The position numbers were made by a program, and so were the translations under genes. A DNA stretch of 30,046 nt from Eubacteriales bacterium (GTDB lineage: Bacteria; Bacillota_A; Clostridia; Christensenellales; Aristaeellaceae), in assembly GCA_029974855.1 (NCBI GenBank), contig JARKQO010000409.1, positions 1 through 30,046 of the forward strand, in the 5' to 3' direction. Below, piece by piece: positions 15,335-22,312 of this stretch. The notes beneath the pieces are model-generated. The model did no database searches and was not told the origin of the DNA. It was given only the letters and a program-made list of their open reading frames with translations. Within the stretch, counting starts at the first letter, position 1, and each line of letters opens with the position of its first letter.

Positions 15335-15548
15335 ACAAAAAGCCTGCCTTTTCGCTGCCGCCAGGGGACGGCCTTGCTTCCAAAGCAGGCGATATGTGCG
15401 ACAGGCCGGCGCTAGGGGCGGGCCCTCCATCGACTGCTTGGAGCCAGGGGAGAGATTGATTTCCACCAAAGGGGCGACACAGTATTTCGACTGTATGGGT
15501 CCGCGTCCACGTAGGCTCCTCCTGTCGTCATTGTCGGCAAAAAACCAC
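15335..15548 (-). ncRNA. Structured 5' leader of the second corA-family gene (candidate cis-regulatory RNA)
   Basis: Transcribed from the promoter at 15555-15583. In transcript order: CGACAGG (15527-15521) pairs with CCTGTCG (15405-15399) as a 7-bp closing helix; inside it GGAGCC (15519-15514) pairs with GGCTCC (15445-15440), and that domain contains the hairpin ACAGT/ACTGT (15494-15490 with 15483-15479). After the closing helix GCCTGC (15390-15385) can pair with GCAGGC (15347-15342), which runs into TTTTTG directly before the ATG, i.e. a terminator-like end. The competing hairpin TGCTT/AAGCA (15387-15375) uses the same bases. This is riboswitch-like logic. I do not see M-box consensus boxes, nor another known class. 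Confidence 0.45.
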
Positions 15549-15554
15549 ACCTTT

Positions 15555-15583
15555 ATCATAGCCGCTGCGGGGCCCTGTGTCAA
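15555..15583 (-). promoter_or_regulatory. Promoter of the second corA-family gene
   Basis: Minus strand TTGACA (15578-15583), 17 bp, TATGAT (15555-15560); start near 15548. Divergent from the GntR promoter about 90 bp away. Confidence 0.75.
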
Positions 15584-15648
15584 TGGAAAATGCGGGCCTT
15601 CCCCCCGCCATGAAAAGAATCCCCCCCTGAAGCGTGAACCAGTACCGC

Positions 15649-15677
15649 TTGCGTTTCGTTTTAGAACGTGTTATGAT
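15649..15677 (+). promoter_or_regulatory. Promoter of the GntR-family gene
   Basis: TTGCGT (15649-15654), 17 bp, TATGAT (15672-15677). The leader to the TTG start at 15762 is about 80 bases. No clear palindromic GntR operator was found. Confidence 0.6.
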
Positions 15678-15761
15678 GTTTTACACATTGAGTATTTGAG
15701 ATATATACATTACCGGTATCGTTTTCGGCGCCTATTTCACCTCAATGAGGGAGGGGCTCTC

Positions 15762-16397
15762 TTGAAAAAAAGCACCTTGAAGGCAACCGCTTACCAAACC
15801 ATCAAAGGGAGAATTATCAGCTGCCACTACAGGCCCAATACCTTTTTGAACGAGGCCGCCATCAGCCAGGAGCTTGGCATGAGCCGTACCCCCATCCGGG
15901 AGGCCCTGAGCATTTTGGAGCTGGAGAAGCTGGTGAAGATTTATTCCAAGCGGGGGGTCCTGGTAACGGACATTCCCGCCTCCGAGGTGGACGATATTTT
16001 TGAGGTGCGCCTTTTGGTGGAGCCCCATGTGGCCTTGACCCACGGCCCCGGCATCGACCAGAGAAGGCTTCAGAATATCAAGTCGCTGCTGCAAAGGCAG
16101 ACCTTTGCGGGGGAGGCGTACAGCTATGATATGGACCAGCACATCCACGCCCTGGTGGTTTCCGGCAGCCACAACCGGTATTTTGAGACCTTGATGGACA
16201 ACATCTACGCCCAAAACCACCGGCTGCGCATTCTGGCCGGCCAGAAAAGCGCGGGCCGGGTGGTGGAAGCGGCGGCGGAGCATATTGCCATTATCGATTA
16301 CCTGCTCCAGGGAGACTGGGAGCAGGCCTCCGGGGCCATCCGGATGCACTTGACAAACTCCAGGACGGCGGCCCTGGAGGGGCTGCTGACCCCCTGA
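15762..16397 (+). CDS. GntR-family transcriptional regulator with FCD ligand domain
   Basis: DNA-binding regulator of the FadR subfamily (211 aa). Residues ~5-70 form the winged helix: AYQTIKGRIISC, LNEAAISQELGMSRTPIREAL and a wing ending GVLVTDI. The rest is an all-helical FCD domain with its metal-binding histidines visible in MDQHIHAL, AEHIAI and IRMHL; such domains bind organic acids or sugar acids. I choose the TTG at 15762, preceded by GAGGGAGGGG and by a promoter at 15649-15677; the frame is open further upstream but through the promoter. The neighbours (divergent CorA-family gene, convergent FMN-binding protein) give no clear target; autoregulation is likely from family habits only. 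Confidence 0.9.
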   Translation: MKKSTLKATAYQTIKGRIISCHYRPNTFLNEAAISQELGMSRTPIREALSILELEKLVKIYSKRGVLVTDIPASEVDDIFEVRLLVEPHVALTHGPGIDQRRLQNIKSLLQRQTFAGEAYSYDMDQHIHALVVSGSHNRYFETLMDNIYAQNHRLRILAGQKSAGRVVEAAAEHIAIIDYLLQGDWEQASGAIRMHLTNSRTAALEGLLTP

Positions 16398-16404
16398 GGC
16401 CGGG

Positions 16405-16429
16405 TCCCGGCGCGGGATGGTTTTGGTTT
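16405..16429 (+). terminator. Weak terminator after the GntR-family gene
   Basis: TCCCG-GCG-CGGGA (16405-16417) followed by TGGTTTTGGTTT, eight bases after the stop. Short stem and interrupted T-run. Confidence 0.4.
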
Positions 16430-16516
16430 GGTCCTTTGGCCTCTGTCCATACTGGTAGGGTACGGGCAGGGGCTTTGGGCCGCCCTTGCGGCGGGGGGCA
16501 ACAGGGCCGGCCTTCC

Positions 16517-17641
16517 TCAGGGAACGGACACCCCTTGTACGGGCTTGCGGTTTTCATAAGCCTTTTCAATGGCCTCCAGAATATGCCCGTGGGCGTCGCT
16601 GAGGCTCATGGTGGCCCGGCTTACCACGTCCGCCAGCTGGGCCTTTTCCTGGTCGCTCATGGCCGCCAGCTTCTCCACGTCCTCCGCCTGTTCGCTGGAG
16701 GCCTTGATGGGCCGCCCGTTGCGGGGGCTGGTGTATTTGTCGAACCAGGCCCGCAGCTCCTGGACCGTTTGGCCCACCATCCACTGCTCAAAGGCGTCCA
16801 TTTGCCGGTACCACTCGTTGGCGGGATTCATGCCGTAGCTGTCCCCCCGCTCCCGCTTGGTAACCCACCCGTTCACCTCCTGGCCGATGTTCTGCTCCGT
16901 ATTCACGGAGACCCCCGTGACCTGGCCCGTGGCCGGGTCGGTGATGTTGTAGCCCTGGCGGGCGGGCCAGCCGCTGAAACGGGGCATGCTGGCCCCGTCG
17001 TAGTTGGGGGTGGCCACCTCGTAGATGTCCACCTCCACATCCAACAGCTTGCCCTGGGCGTCAAAGAGGCAGGCGGCCATGACGACGTTGAAGCTGTACA
17101 CGGGCACCTTGTTGGCGTCCTCCCCGGGGCCTACCCGGAAGTTGGGCGCGCCCCCCAAGCCCGCGTACAGCTGGGCGGGGGCCGCCGGCTGGGTGGGGGT
17201 GGGGCTGGCGGAGCCGTCAGGGGAAGAAGGGGCGGAGGGAGCCGGGGCCTCCGGGGAAGAGCCGGGGGAAAGGGCCGGGGCGGAGGCCTGCTCCAGAGCC
17301 CCCTTCACCCCCTCCAGAATACCCTGGGAGCTGCGGGTGGCCCCGGCCACCGCGTCCACCCCGTCGGCCCCGTTGTTTTGGGTGAGGGCGGGCAAGAGCC
17401 CATCCAGGGCGGTTTGGAGGAAGTCGTCCGGGGTGTCCCCCCGGTTTTGGGCCTGGACGTCGGTGATCTGCCCGTTCCGGATGGTGGTGGTGACCAAAAG
17501 ATCGCCGTGGTAGCCCGGGCCAATGTCCTGGTAGAGGCCGTCCTGCCAGGCGGCCAAGGCGCTTTGGGAAAGAAGCAGGCCCGCCGCCAGGGTAAGGGCC
17601 GCCAGCCGGGGGAAAAGCCGGGAAACAGGAAGCTTTGACAT
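16517..17641 (-). CDS. Secreted FMN-binding domain protein
   Basis: Exported protein of 374 aa. Residues 1-30 are a signal peptide ending ALA-A (no lipobox). Residues ~32-130 form an FMN_bind domain (NqrC/RnfG-like) with D-x-x-A99-G-A-T102, the motif in which the threonine receives FMN covalently from ApbE-type flavin transferase. A linker rich in Pro, Ser and Ala (~135-170) leads to a second domain of ~200 residues that I cannot name; it contains repeated aromatic and acidic segments and a helical end. Such proteins are part of extracytoplasmic flavin electron transfer. No ApbE gene is in the window. Start at 17641 because AAGGAGGAG precedes it. Divergent from purA, with a ~100-bp shared control region. 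Confidence 0.8.
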   Translation of the reverse strand: MSKLPVSRLFPRLAALTLAAGLLLSQSALAAWQDGLYQDIGPGYHGDLLVTTTIRNGQITDVQAQNRGDTPDDFLQTALDGLLPALTQNNGADGVDAVAGATRSSQGILEGVKGALEQASAPALSPGSSPEAPAPSAPSSPDGSASPTPTQPAAPAQLYAGLGGAPNFRVGPGEDANKVPVYSFNVVMAACLFDAQGKLLDVEVDIYEVATPNYDGASMPRFSGWPARQGYNITDPATGQVTGVSVNTEQNIGQEVNGWVTKRERGDSYGMNPANEWYRQMDAFEQWMVGQTVQELRAWFDKYTSPRNGRPIKASSEQAEDVEKLAAMSDQEKAQLADVVSRATMSLSDAHGHILEAIEKAYENRKPVQGVSVP

Positions 17642-17663
17642 GGGTTTCTCCTCCTTGGTTTGC

Positions 17664-17692
17664 TTGACATTGCGCACACTGTATAGTATAAA
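17664..17692 (+). promoter_or_regulatory. Promoter of purA
   Basis: TTGACA (17664-17669), 17 bp, TATAAA (17687-17692). It lies within 25 bases of the divergent FMN-binding gene start. No PurR box recognised. Confidence 0.75.
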
Positions 17693-17741
17693 GAGGAGTG
17701 GGGTTTATGCCCCCTGAACGCAACGGAAAGGGGATCATTGC

Positions 17742-19019
17742 ATGATCCGAACCATCGTAGGGGCCAACTGGGGCGATGAGGGCAAGGGGAAAATCACCGA
17801 CGCCCTGGCCGAAAACAGCGATATCGTGGTGCGCTTCCAAGGCGGCGCCAACGCCGGGCACACCATCATCAACGATTACGGCAAGTTCGCCTTGCACCTG
17901 CTGCCCTCGGGGGTGTTTCACCAGCATATCGCCAACGTGATCGGCCCCGGGGTGGCCCTGGACGTGGAGAAGCTGCTGACGGAGCTGGAGAGCCTGGTGA
18001 GCCGGGGCATTCCCAAGCCCACCCTGTACATCAGCGACAGGGCCCAGGTGATGCTGCCCTACCATGTGGCCTTTGACCGGTACGAGGAGGAGCGCCTGGG
18101 CAAGGGCAGCTTCGGCTCCACCAAAAGCGGCATCGCGCCCTTTTACGGGGATAAGTATTTGAAGATCGGCATCCAGGTGTGCCAGCTTTATGACGAGGAG
18201 ATTCTGCTGAACCGCCTCACCAGCGCCGTGACCCAGAAGAACGTTTTGCTGGAGAGCCTGTACTACAAGCCCCCCATCGACGTGAAGCCCCTGGTGAAGC
18301 ATTTGCAGGAGCTGGGGCGGCGCATCCAGCCCATGGTGATGGACACCACGGTGTTCCTCCACAAGGCTTTGAAGGAAGGCAAGACGGTGCTGCTGGAGGG
18401 CCAGTTGGGCAGCCTGCGGGACCCGGACCACGGCATCTACCCCTACACCACCTCCTCCTCGCCGCTGGCGGGCTTTGGCACGGTGGGGGCAGGGGTGCCC
18501 GCCAGGGAAATGAAGGATATTTTCTGCGTGACCAAGGCCTACAGCAGCTGCGTAGGGGCCGGCCCCTTTGTGACGGAGCTCTTTGGGGACCAGGGGGAGG
18601 AGCTGCGCAAACGGGGCGGCGACGCGGGGGAATACGGCGCCACCACCGGGAGGCCCCGCCGGGTGGGCTGGTTTGACGCGGTGGCCACCCGCTACGGCTG
18701 CATGGTGCAAGGGGGCACGGAGGCGGTGCTCACCAACCTGGACGTGCTGGGCTATTTGCCCCAGATTCCGGTGTGCGTGGCCTATGAGGCGGAGGGCAAG
18801 GAGCTCCGGGACTTCCCCAGCACCCCCACGCTGATGCGGTGCAAGCCCGTGTATGAGAACCTGCCCGGCTGGATGAGCGACATCCGGGGGGTGACGGACT
18901 GGAACCGGCTGCCGGAGAACTGCCGCAAGTATGTGGAGTTTGTGGAGAAGCAGCTGGAGGTGCCCATCCGGATGATCAGCACCGGGCCCAAGCGCTGCGA
19001 AGTGGTGTACAGGGGGTAG
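17742..19019 (+). CDS. purA: Adenylosuccinate synthetase PurA
   Basis: GTP-dependent conversion of IMP and aspartate to adenylosuccinate, first step from IMP to AMP. The 425-aa protein has the N-terminal P-loop GANWGDEGKGK, QGGANAGHT, HLLPSG, the SFGSTKSGIAPFYGDK loop, LEGQLG, DPDHGIYPYTTSS, KAYSSCVGAGPF and the C-terminal GATTGRPRR and DWNRLPENCRKY. The loop SFGSTKSGIAP replaces the E. coli type GTTGRGIGP; this is the clostridial form of the enzyme, not a defect. ATG at 17742 follows AAAGGGGA. Monocistronic with its own promoter, ending at the strong hairpin shared with the convergent aroE-like gene. Confidence 0.97.
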   Translation: MIRTIVGANWGDEGKGKITDALAENSDIVVRFQGGANAGHTIINDYGKFALHLLPSGVFHQHIANVIGPGVALDVEKLLTELESLVSRGIPKPTLYISDRAQVMLPYHVAFDRYEEERLGKGSFGSTKSGIAPFYGDKYLKIGIQVCQLYDEEILLNRLTSAVTQKNVLLESLYYKPPIDVKPLVKHLQELGRRIQPMVMDTTVFLHKALKEGKTVLLEGQLGSLRDPDHGIYPYTTSSSPLAGFGTVGAGVPAREMKDIFCVTKAYSSCVGAGPFVTELFGDQGEELRKRGGDAGEYGATTGRPRRVGWFDAVATRYGCMVQGGTEAVLTNLDVLGYLPQIPVCVAYEAEGKELRDFPSTPTLMRCKPVYENLPGWMSDIRGVTDWNRLPENCRKYVEFVEKQLEVPIRMISTGPKRCEVVYRG

Positions 19020-19062
19020 CGCGGGGAGTAGGATTTAGCCATTTAGGCAAAAGGGTTTTGTT

Positions 19063-19093
19063 CAGGGGCCGCGCTGACAAAGCGCGGCCCCTG
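19063..19093. terminator. Bidirectional hairpin between purA and the aroE-like gene
   Basis: Perfect 13-bp stem (19063-19075 with 19081-19093) and 5-base loop between convergent genes, 43 bases after purA and 19 after the aroE-like gene. T-runs are poor on both sides, but the location and stem argue for a shared terminator. Confidence 0.7.
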
Positions 19094-19112
19094 TGCCATG
19101 GGATAAAGAAAG

Positions 19113-19979
19113 CTATTCCTTTGGCCCCAGGCCAAATTCCTTTCGCAAGGCGTCCGTCATCACGTCGATGGGGGCCTCCACCCCTGTCCATAGGGTGAAG
19201 TTCAGCGCTCCCTGGTTCACAAGCATGCCCAGGCCGTTGATGGTTTTCGCCCCCCGCTCCCGGGCCAGCCGCAGGAACGGCGTGTTGGGCGGATTGAAGA
19301 TGACATCACTGACGGCCATCTTTGGGCCGATGGTGTCATAGTCAATATCCGGCTTGTCATTTACATTGGGGAAAAGGCCTACGGGCGTAGCGTTTACGAG
19401 AATGTCCGTGTCCGACGGTATTGCGAACACGCTTTTCCACAACACAAATTCCCCTGTGGCAGCCGTTCTCCCGCCAATCATCTGAACCAGTTCTTCCCCT
19501 TGTGCTTGCCGGAGGCTGGCCACAGTAATATGCTTAGCGCCTGCCAGCGCGCATTCCACACAGATCGCCCGGGCCGCGCCTCCGGCCCCCAGCACGGTGA
19601 GCTTTTTGCCGGCTACGTCCACCCCGGCCTGGGTCAGGGCGGTGAAGAACCCCTTGCCGTCGGTGTTGTCACCCCACAGCTTGCCGCCGGTGTTCACCAC
19701 CATGTTCACCGCGCCAATGATCGAAGCGGCCTGGCTTAGTTCATCCAGATAGGGCAACACCGCCACCTTGTGGGGAATGGTCAGGTTCACCCCCCGCATG
19801 TTCAGGGCCCGCACGGCCTGTATGGCCGCGGGCAAGTCCCCCTTGTGCACCTTCATGGTCAGGTACCGGTAGTGGAGGCCCTTGGCCGCGAAGGCGGCTT
19901 CCTCCATGACCCCGGTGGGGTTCTCGTCGATTGGGTCGCCAAAAGCGCCTACCAGCTCCGCACGGTAATTCTTTGCCAT
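19113..19979 (-). CDS. aroE: Shikimate dehydrogenase family protein (AroE-like)
   Basis: NAD(P)-dependent dehydrogenase of the shikimate/quinate family (288 aa). Catalytic K71 (NLTIPHK) and D107 (GDNTDGKGF) are present, as are VLGAGGAARAI for the cofactor and GLGMLVNQG near the end. However, the substrate-binding Ser-x-Ser near the N-terminus (HSLSP in E. coli AroE) is replaced by ENPTG. This marks a recognisable sub-clade of AroE homologues whose true substrate may differ from shikimate; aroE is therefore a family label. No other shikimate pathway genes are in the window. Start ATG at 19979 with GGGGAG upstream. It lies 67 bases after a 31-aa peptide gene and is probably read from that gene's promoter. 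Confidence 0.85.
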   Translation of the reverse strand: MAKNYRAELVGAFGDPIDENPTGVMEEAAFAAKGLHYRYLTMKVHKGDLPAAIQAVRALNMRGVNLTIPHKVAVLPYLDELSQAASIIGAVNMVVNTGGKLWGDNTDGKGFFTALTQAGVDVAGKKLTVLGAGGAARAICVECALAGAKHITVASLRQAQGEELVQMIGGRTAATGEFVLWKSVFAIPSDTDILVNATPVGLFPNVNDKPDIDYDTIGPKMAVSDVIFNPPNTPFLRLARERGAKTINGLGMLVNQGALNFTLWTGVEAPIDVMTDALRKEFGLGPKE

Positions 19980-20046
19980 GGTTTCACTCCCCTTGGTTTT
20001 GATATGCCAATCCCTCCCGGGCCTTTTTCCGCGCCGGGGCCCGGGC

Positions 20047-20142
20047 TTATTTCCCGGCTGCGCATTGCTTCACGTCCACAATCATCTTGCTGGCGGCGTC
20101 CATACGCCGATATGTTCCAGCCCCAGAAATGTATCCGCTCAT
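20047..20142 (-). CDS. Small protein of 31 aa upstream of the aroE-like gene
   Basis: A short reading frame starting MSGYISGAGTYRRMD and ending CAAGK, with a single cysteine near the C-terminus. I do not recognise a family. The case for a real gene is the signals: GGGAGG lies 7-8 bases before the ATG, and a strong extended promoter (20191-20219) lies ~45 bases upstream with no other start in between. It is followed after 67 bases by the aroE-like gene, so it could be a small functional peptide, a modified-peptide precursor, or a leader peptide whose translation controls the gene behind it. A stem GGGCC/GGCCC-type with 8-bp arms lies between the two genes. No membrane segment. Confidence 0.55.
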   Translation of the reverse strand: MSGYISGAGTYRRMDAASKMIVDVKQCAAGK

Positions 20143-20190
20143 ACTGTTCCTCCCTTCGGTGGGGGTTTTGGATTGTTGATGTTTGCCATG

Positions 20191-20219
20191 ATTATAGCAA
20201 TCTCCCCGGGGCTGCGCAA
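20191..20219 (-). promoter_or_regulatory. Promoter of the 31-aa gene and aroE-like gene
   Basis: Minus strand TTGCGC (20214-20219), 17 bp ending in TGC, then perfect TATAAT (20191-20196): a strong extended -10 promoter. Start near 20184. Confidence 0.75.
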
Positions 20220-20241
20220 CAACCGATGAAACCAAAAACGT

Positions 20242-20272
20242 GGACGATCGTATGACCAAGATACTATCGTCC
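20242..20272 (-). terminator. Terminator of the Cys-rich small gene
   Basis: Twelve-base arms (20261-20272 and 20242-20253) with one mismatch and a 7-base loop; on the minus strand ACGTTTTTGGTTT follows. It lies ~50 bases beyond the stop of the gene at 20322-20528. Confidence 0.7.
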
Positions 20273-20321
20273 GCCGTGCTATGGGGACGAGGCTGCGGAG
20301 CGCTTTGGCGGCGTCCTTAGG

Positions 20322-20528
20322 CTACCGGCTCCGCCGGGGACCGCCGGTCCAGGATAGCCGTGCTCTTTCAAAATCCTCCAGCATTTCCTGCCGCTTGGCT
20401 TCCAGGATGCGATCCTCGAAATCCAGCAGGATGCAGTCCCGGCAGCGGCCCAGGATATCCAAAGAGATGGAGGATAGGGCACACCGGTCTTTTTTCCAGT
20501 ACACGCAGAAGGTGTTTTCGCATTCCAT
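20322..20528 (-). CDS. Small cysteine-rich protein (68 aa), hypothetical
   Basis: Starts MECENTFCVYWKKDRC and contains five cysteines in two clusters (C-x4-C-x6-C, then C-x2-C in LGRCRDCI), followed by an acidic/basic amphipathic helix (LEAKRQEMLEDFERA). The arrangement resembles a family of small clostridial proteins of unknown function that may bind zinc or an Fe-S cluster through the cysteines; I recall this family from general knowledge and cannot name it. ATG at 20528 with AGAGGTGA upstream; a GTG nine bases earlier is less well placed. A -10-like TATACT lies ~30 bases upstream but without a -35. Ends at the terminator 20242-20272. Confidence 0.7.
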   Translation of the reverse strand: MECENTFCVYWKKDRCALSSISLDILGRCRDCILLDFEDRILEAKRQEMLEDFERARLSWTGGPRRSR

Positions 20529-20691
20529 GGGGATCACCTCTATGAAAGGAGTATACGCTGCCTTGCGGTCATTGGCTGCACCACAGCCGCACTACAAAAA
20601 GCGGCACATTTTGTATGTCCCATTGTCATGCAGACATGATTTGGTTTTTATGGCATGATGGAGGCAACTTGTTGGCTGACGAGGTGCTTTC

Positions 20692-20880
20692 ATGCCTTTT
20701 TTTCAGCTCCCGTCCACCCCTCCCACCACCAGCAAAAACGTCCGCTTTCCCAATGAGCTGATTGAGCGGGTGGAGGCGTACCTTCAGGGAAAGAACAGCA
20801 CTTTTTCCGCCTTTGTGATCGAGGCGGTGCGCTTTGTGCTGGACGAGCTGGACCGGCAGGAGAAGGAGAAAGAAGAATAG
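20692..20880 (+). CDS. Ribbon-helix-helix domain protein (62 aa)
   Basis: Small DNA-binding protein candidate. After a flexible N-terminus (MPFFQLPSTPPTT), the segment SKNVRFPNELIERVEAYLQGKNSTFSAFVIEAVRFVLDEL matches the ribbon-helix-helix plan: a beta strand with alternating residues (NVRFP), helix A (ELIERVEAYL), and a Ser-led helix B (TFSAFVIEAVRFVLDEL); a charged tail follows. RHH dimers bind short repeated or palindromic sites with the strand. The gene ends 80 bases before an AAA/DUF4143 ATPase gene whose start is covered by a perfect 8-bp inverted repeat (20939-20959), so it may repress that gene; this is inference. Start ATG at 20692 with GAGG upstream. Confidence 0.75.
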   Translation: MPFFQLPSTPPTTSKNVRFPNELIERVEAYLQGKNSTFSAFVIEAVRFVLDELDRQEKEKEE

Positions 20881-20909
20881 AGCCCTGGCTTGAGGATAAC
20901 GGGGTTCCC

Positions 20910-20938
20910 TTGCTTTTTTCACAACAATTGGGTACAAT
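20910..20938 (+). promoter_or_regulatory. Promoter of the AAA/DUF4143 ATPase gene
   Basis: TTGCTT (20910-20915), 17 bp, TACAAT (20933-20938). Transcription should start near 20945, giving a leader of about 16 bases. Confidence 0.6.
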
Positions 20939-20959
20939 AAGTGTGAGGTGATCACACTT
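20939..20959 (+). promoter_or_regulatory. Perfect inverted repeat over the ATPase transcription start (operator candidate)
   Basis: AAGTGTGA (20939-20946), GGTGA, TCACACTT (20952-20959), directly between the -10 and the ATG at 20961 and covering the ribosome site. Because transcription should begin inside the left arm, the mRNA cannot form the full hairpin; a protein-binding operator is the more likely reading. Confidence 0.65.
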
Positions 20960-20960
20960 T

Positions 20961-22259
20961 ATGGAACGTAAAATTGTAAAAGATCTGCTGGCCTGGAAGA
21001 ATAATCCTGACCGGATGCCTTTGCTGCTGCAAGGGGCGAGGCAGGTAGGAAAGACGTATACGCTGCTGACCTTCGGCAAAGAGCATTACCGGAATGTGGC
21101 TTATTTCAGCCTGGAGGAGTTTGGGGACATTCCGGCGGTTTTTGAGCGGGACCTGAACCCGGAGCGCATTGTGCGGGAGTTGTCGGCGCTGTCGGGCATC
21201 AGCATTTTGCCGGGGGAGACGCTGATCATCCTGGATGAAATCCAGGCCAGCGAAAAAGCGCTGACCTCGCTGAAATACTTTGCGGAGCGAGCCCCGCAAT
21301 ACCATGTAGCGGCGGCGGGAAGCCTGCTGGGGGTGGCGGTGAAGCGGGAAAGGTTTTCCTTTCCTGTAGGCAAGGTGGAGATGCTCCATCTGTACCCCAT
21401 GGATTTGGAGGAGTTTCTTTGGGCGATGGGGCACAGGGAGCTGTGCGCCCTCATCCAGGAGGCCTACGATGGCTTTACGCCTTTTTCACTGCATGAAACG
21501 GCCATGAACTTGTATAAGACCTATCTTGTGGTGGGGGGAATGCCCCGGGTTGTACAGGAATACGCCAACAAGCGGGATTTTGACTTTGTGGCCGCAACGC
21601 AGCGGACGCTGAACAACTCCTACATCGCGGATATGGCCAAGTACGCTACGCCCCGGGAAACCGCACGGATTATGGCGGCTTGGAATTCAATTCCGGCGCA
21701 GCTTGCCAAGGAGAACCGAAAATTTCAGTACAAGGTGATCAAGTCCGGGGCCAGGGCGGGGGAGTACGAGGTGGCCCTTGACTGGCTGAGCGCGGCGGGC
21801 ATGATCCACAAGTGCGCCCGGGTCACGGAGGGGAAATATCCTCTGGCAGCCTATGCGGAAAACGAAGCGTTCAAGGTGTATATGGTGGACACGGGGTTGC
21901 TTTGCTCGAAGCTGGACATCGCGGCCAATGTGGTGGTGAATACGCCTTTGAGCTTTGATGGCTTCAAGGGTGCGCTGGCGGAGAATTACATCATGCAAGC
22001 CCTTGTGGTCAATGGCATCGTTTCGTACTACTGGAGTTCTGAGGGCAGGGCGGAGGTGGATTTTGTTTTCCAGGGCCGGGAAGGCAACGTGATTCCGCTG
22101 GAAGCAAAGTCCGCTGAAAACGTCCGTTCCAAGAGCCTGCGGACCTTCCGGGAGCTTTACAAGCCGGAGTATGTTTTCCGGGTATCCGCCCGAAACTTCG
22201 GTTTTGAGAACGGCATCAAAAGCGTTCCCCTCTATGCTGTATTCTGTGTAAAGCCATAA
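20961..22259 (+). CDS. AAA-family ATPase with DUF4143 domain
   Basis: Protein of 432 aa from the large, poorly understood family of AAA_14 plus DUF4143 ATPases. The Walker A GARQVGKT is near residue 25, Walker B reads LIILDEIQ, a sensor-like GSLLGVAV follows, and the C-terminal domain carries LYKTYLVVGGMPRVV, MVDTGLL, a K-G-ALAENYIMQAL stretch and a nuclease-like VDFVFQGREGNVIPLEAKSAEN (an acidic D...E-x-K pattern as in restriction-like folds). The role is unknown; members are widespread and often scattered in accessory DNA. ATG at 20961 after GAGGTGAT. Its GC content looks lower than that of neighbouring genes. Possibly paired with the RHH gene upstream. Confidence 0.88.
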   Translation: MERKIVKDLLAWKNNPDRMPLLLQGARQVGKTYTLLTFGKEHYRNVAYFSLEEFGDIPAVFERDLNPERIVRELSALSGISILPGETLIILDEIQASEKALTSLKYFAERAPQYHVAAAGSLLGVAVKRERFSFPVGKVEMLHLYPMDLEEFLWAMGHRELCALIQEAYDGFTPFSLHETAMNLYKTYLVVGGMPRVVQEYANKRDFDFVAATQRTLNNSYIADMAKYATPRETARIMAAWNSIPAQLAKENRKFQYKVIKSGARAGEYEVALDWLSAAGMIHKCARVTEGKYPLAAYAENEAFKVYMVDTGLLCSKLDIAANVVVNTPLSFDGFKGALAENYIMQALVVNGIVSYYWSSEGRAEVDFVFQGREGNVIPLEAKSAENVRSKSLRTFRELYKPEYVFRVSARNFGFENGIKSVPLYAVFCVKP

Positions 22260-22312
22260 CCCAGCTTCTCACCGAACACCAAACAGCAGAATAAACAAAA
22301 AAATACCCCATC

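Noticed and set aside
15480..15530. T-box or tmRNA-like fragment (GGGTCCGCGTCCACG near TTTCGACTGT)
   Set aside because: Neither the T-box AGGGTGGNACCGCG nor tmRNA end sequences are present; only a chance resemblance.
15335..15548. M-box (ykoK) Mg2+ riboswitch assignment for the CorA-family leader
   Set aside because: Expected conserved stretches of the M-box were not found on either strand. The structured leader is reported as unassigned instead.
20939..20959. RNA thermometer or ribosome-site hairpin before the ATPase gene
   Set aside because: The predicted transcription start lies inside the left arm, so the mRNA would lack most of it. A DNA operator is the simpler reading.
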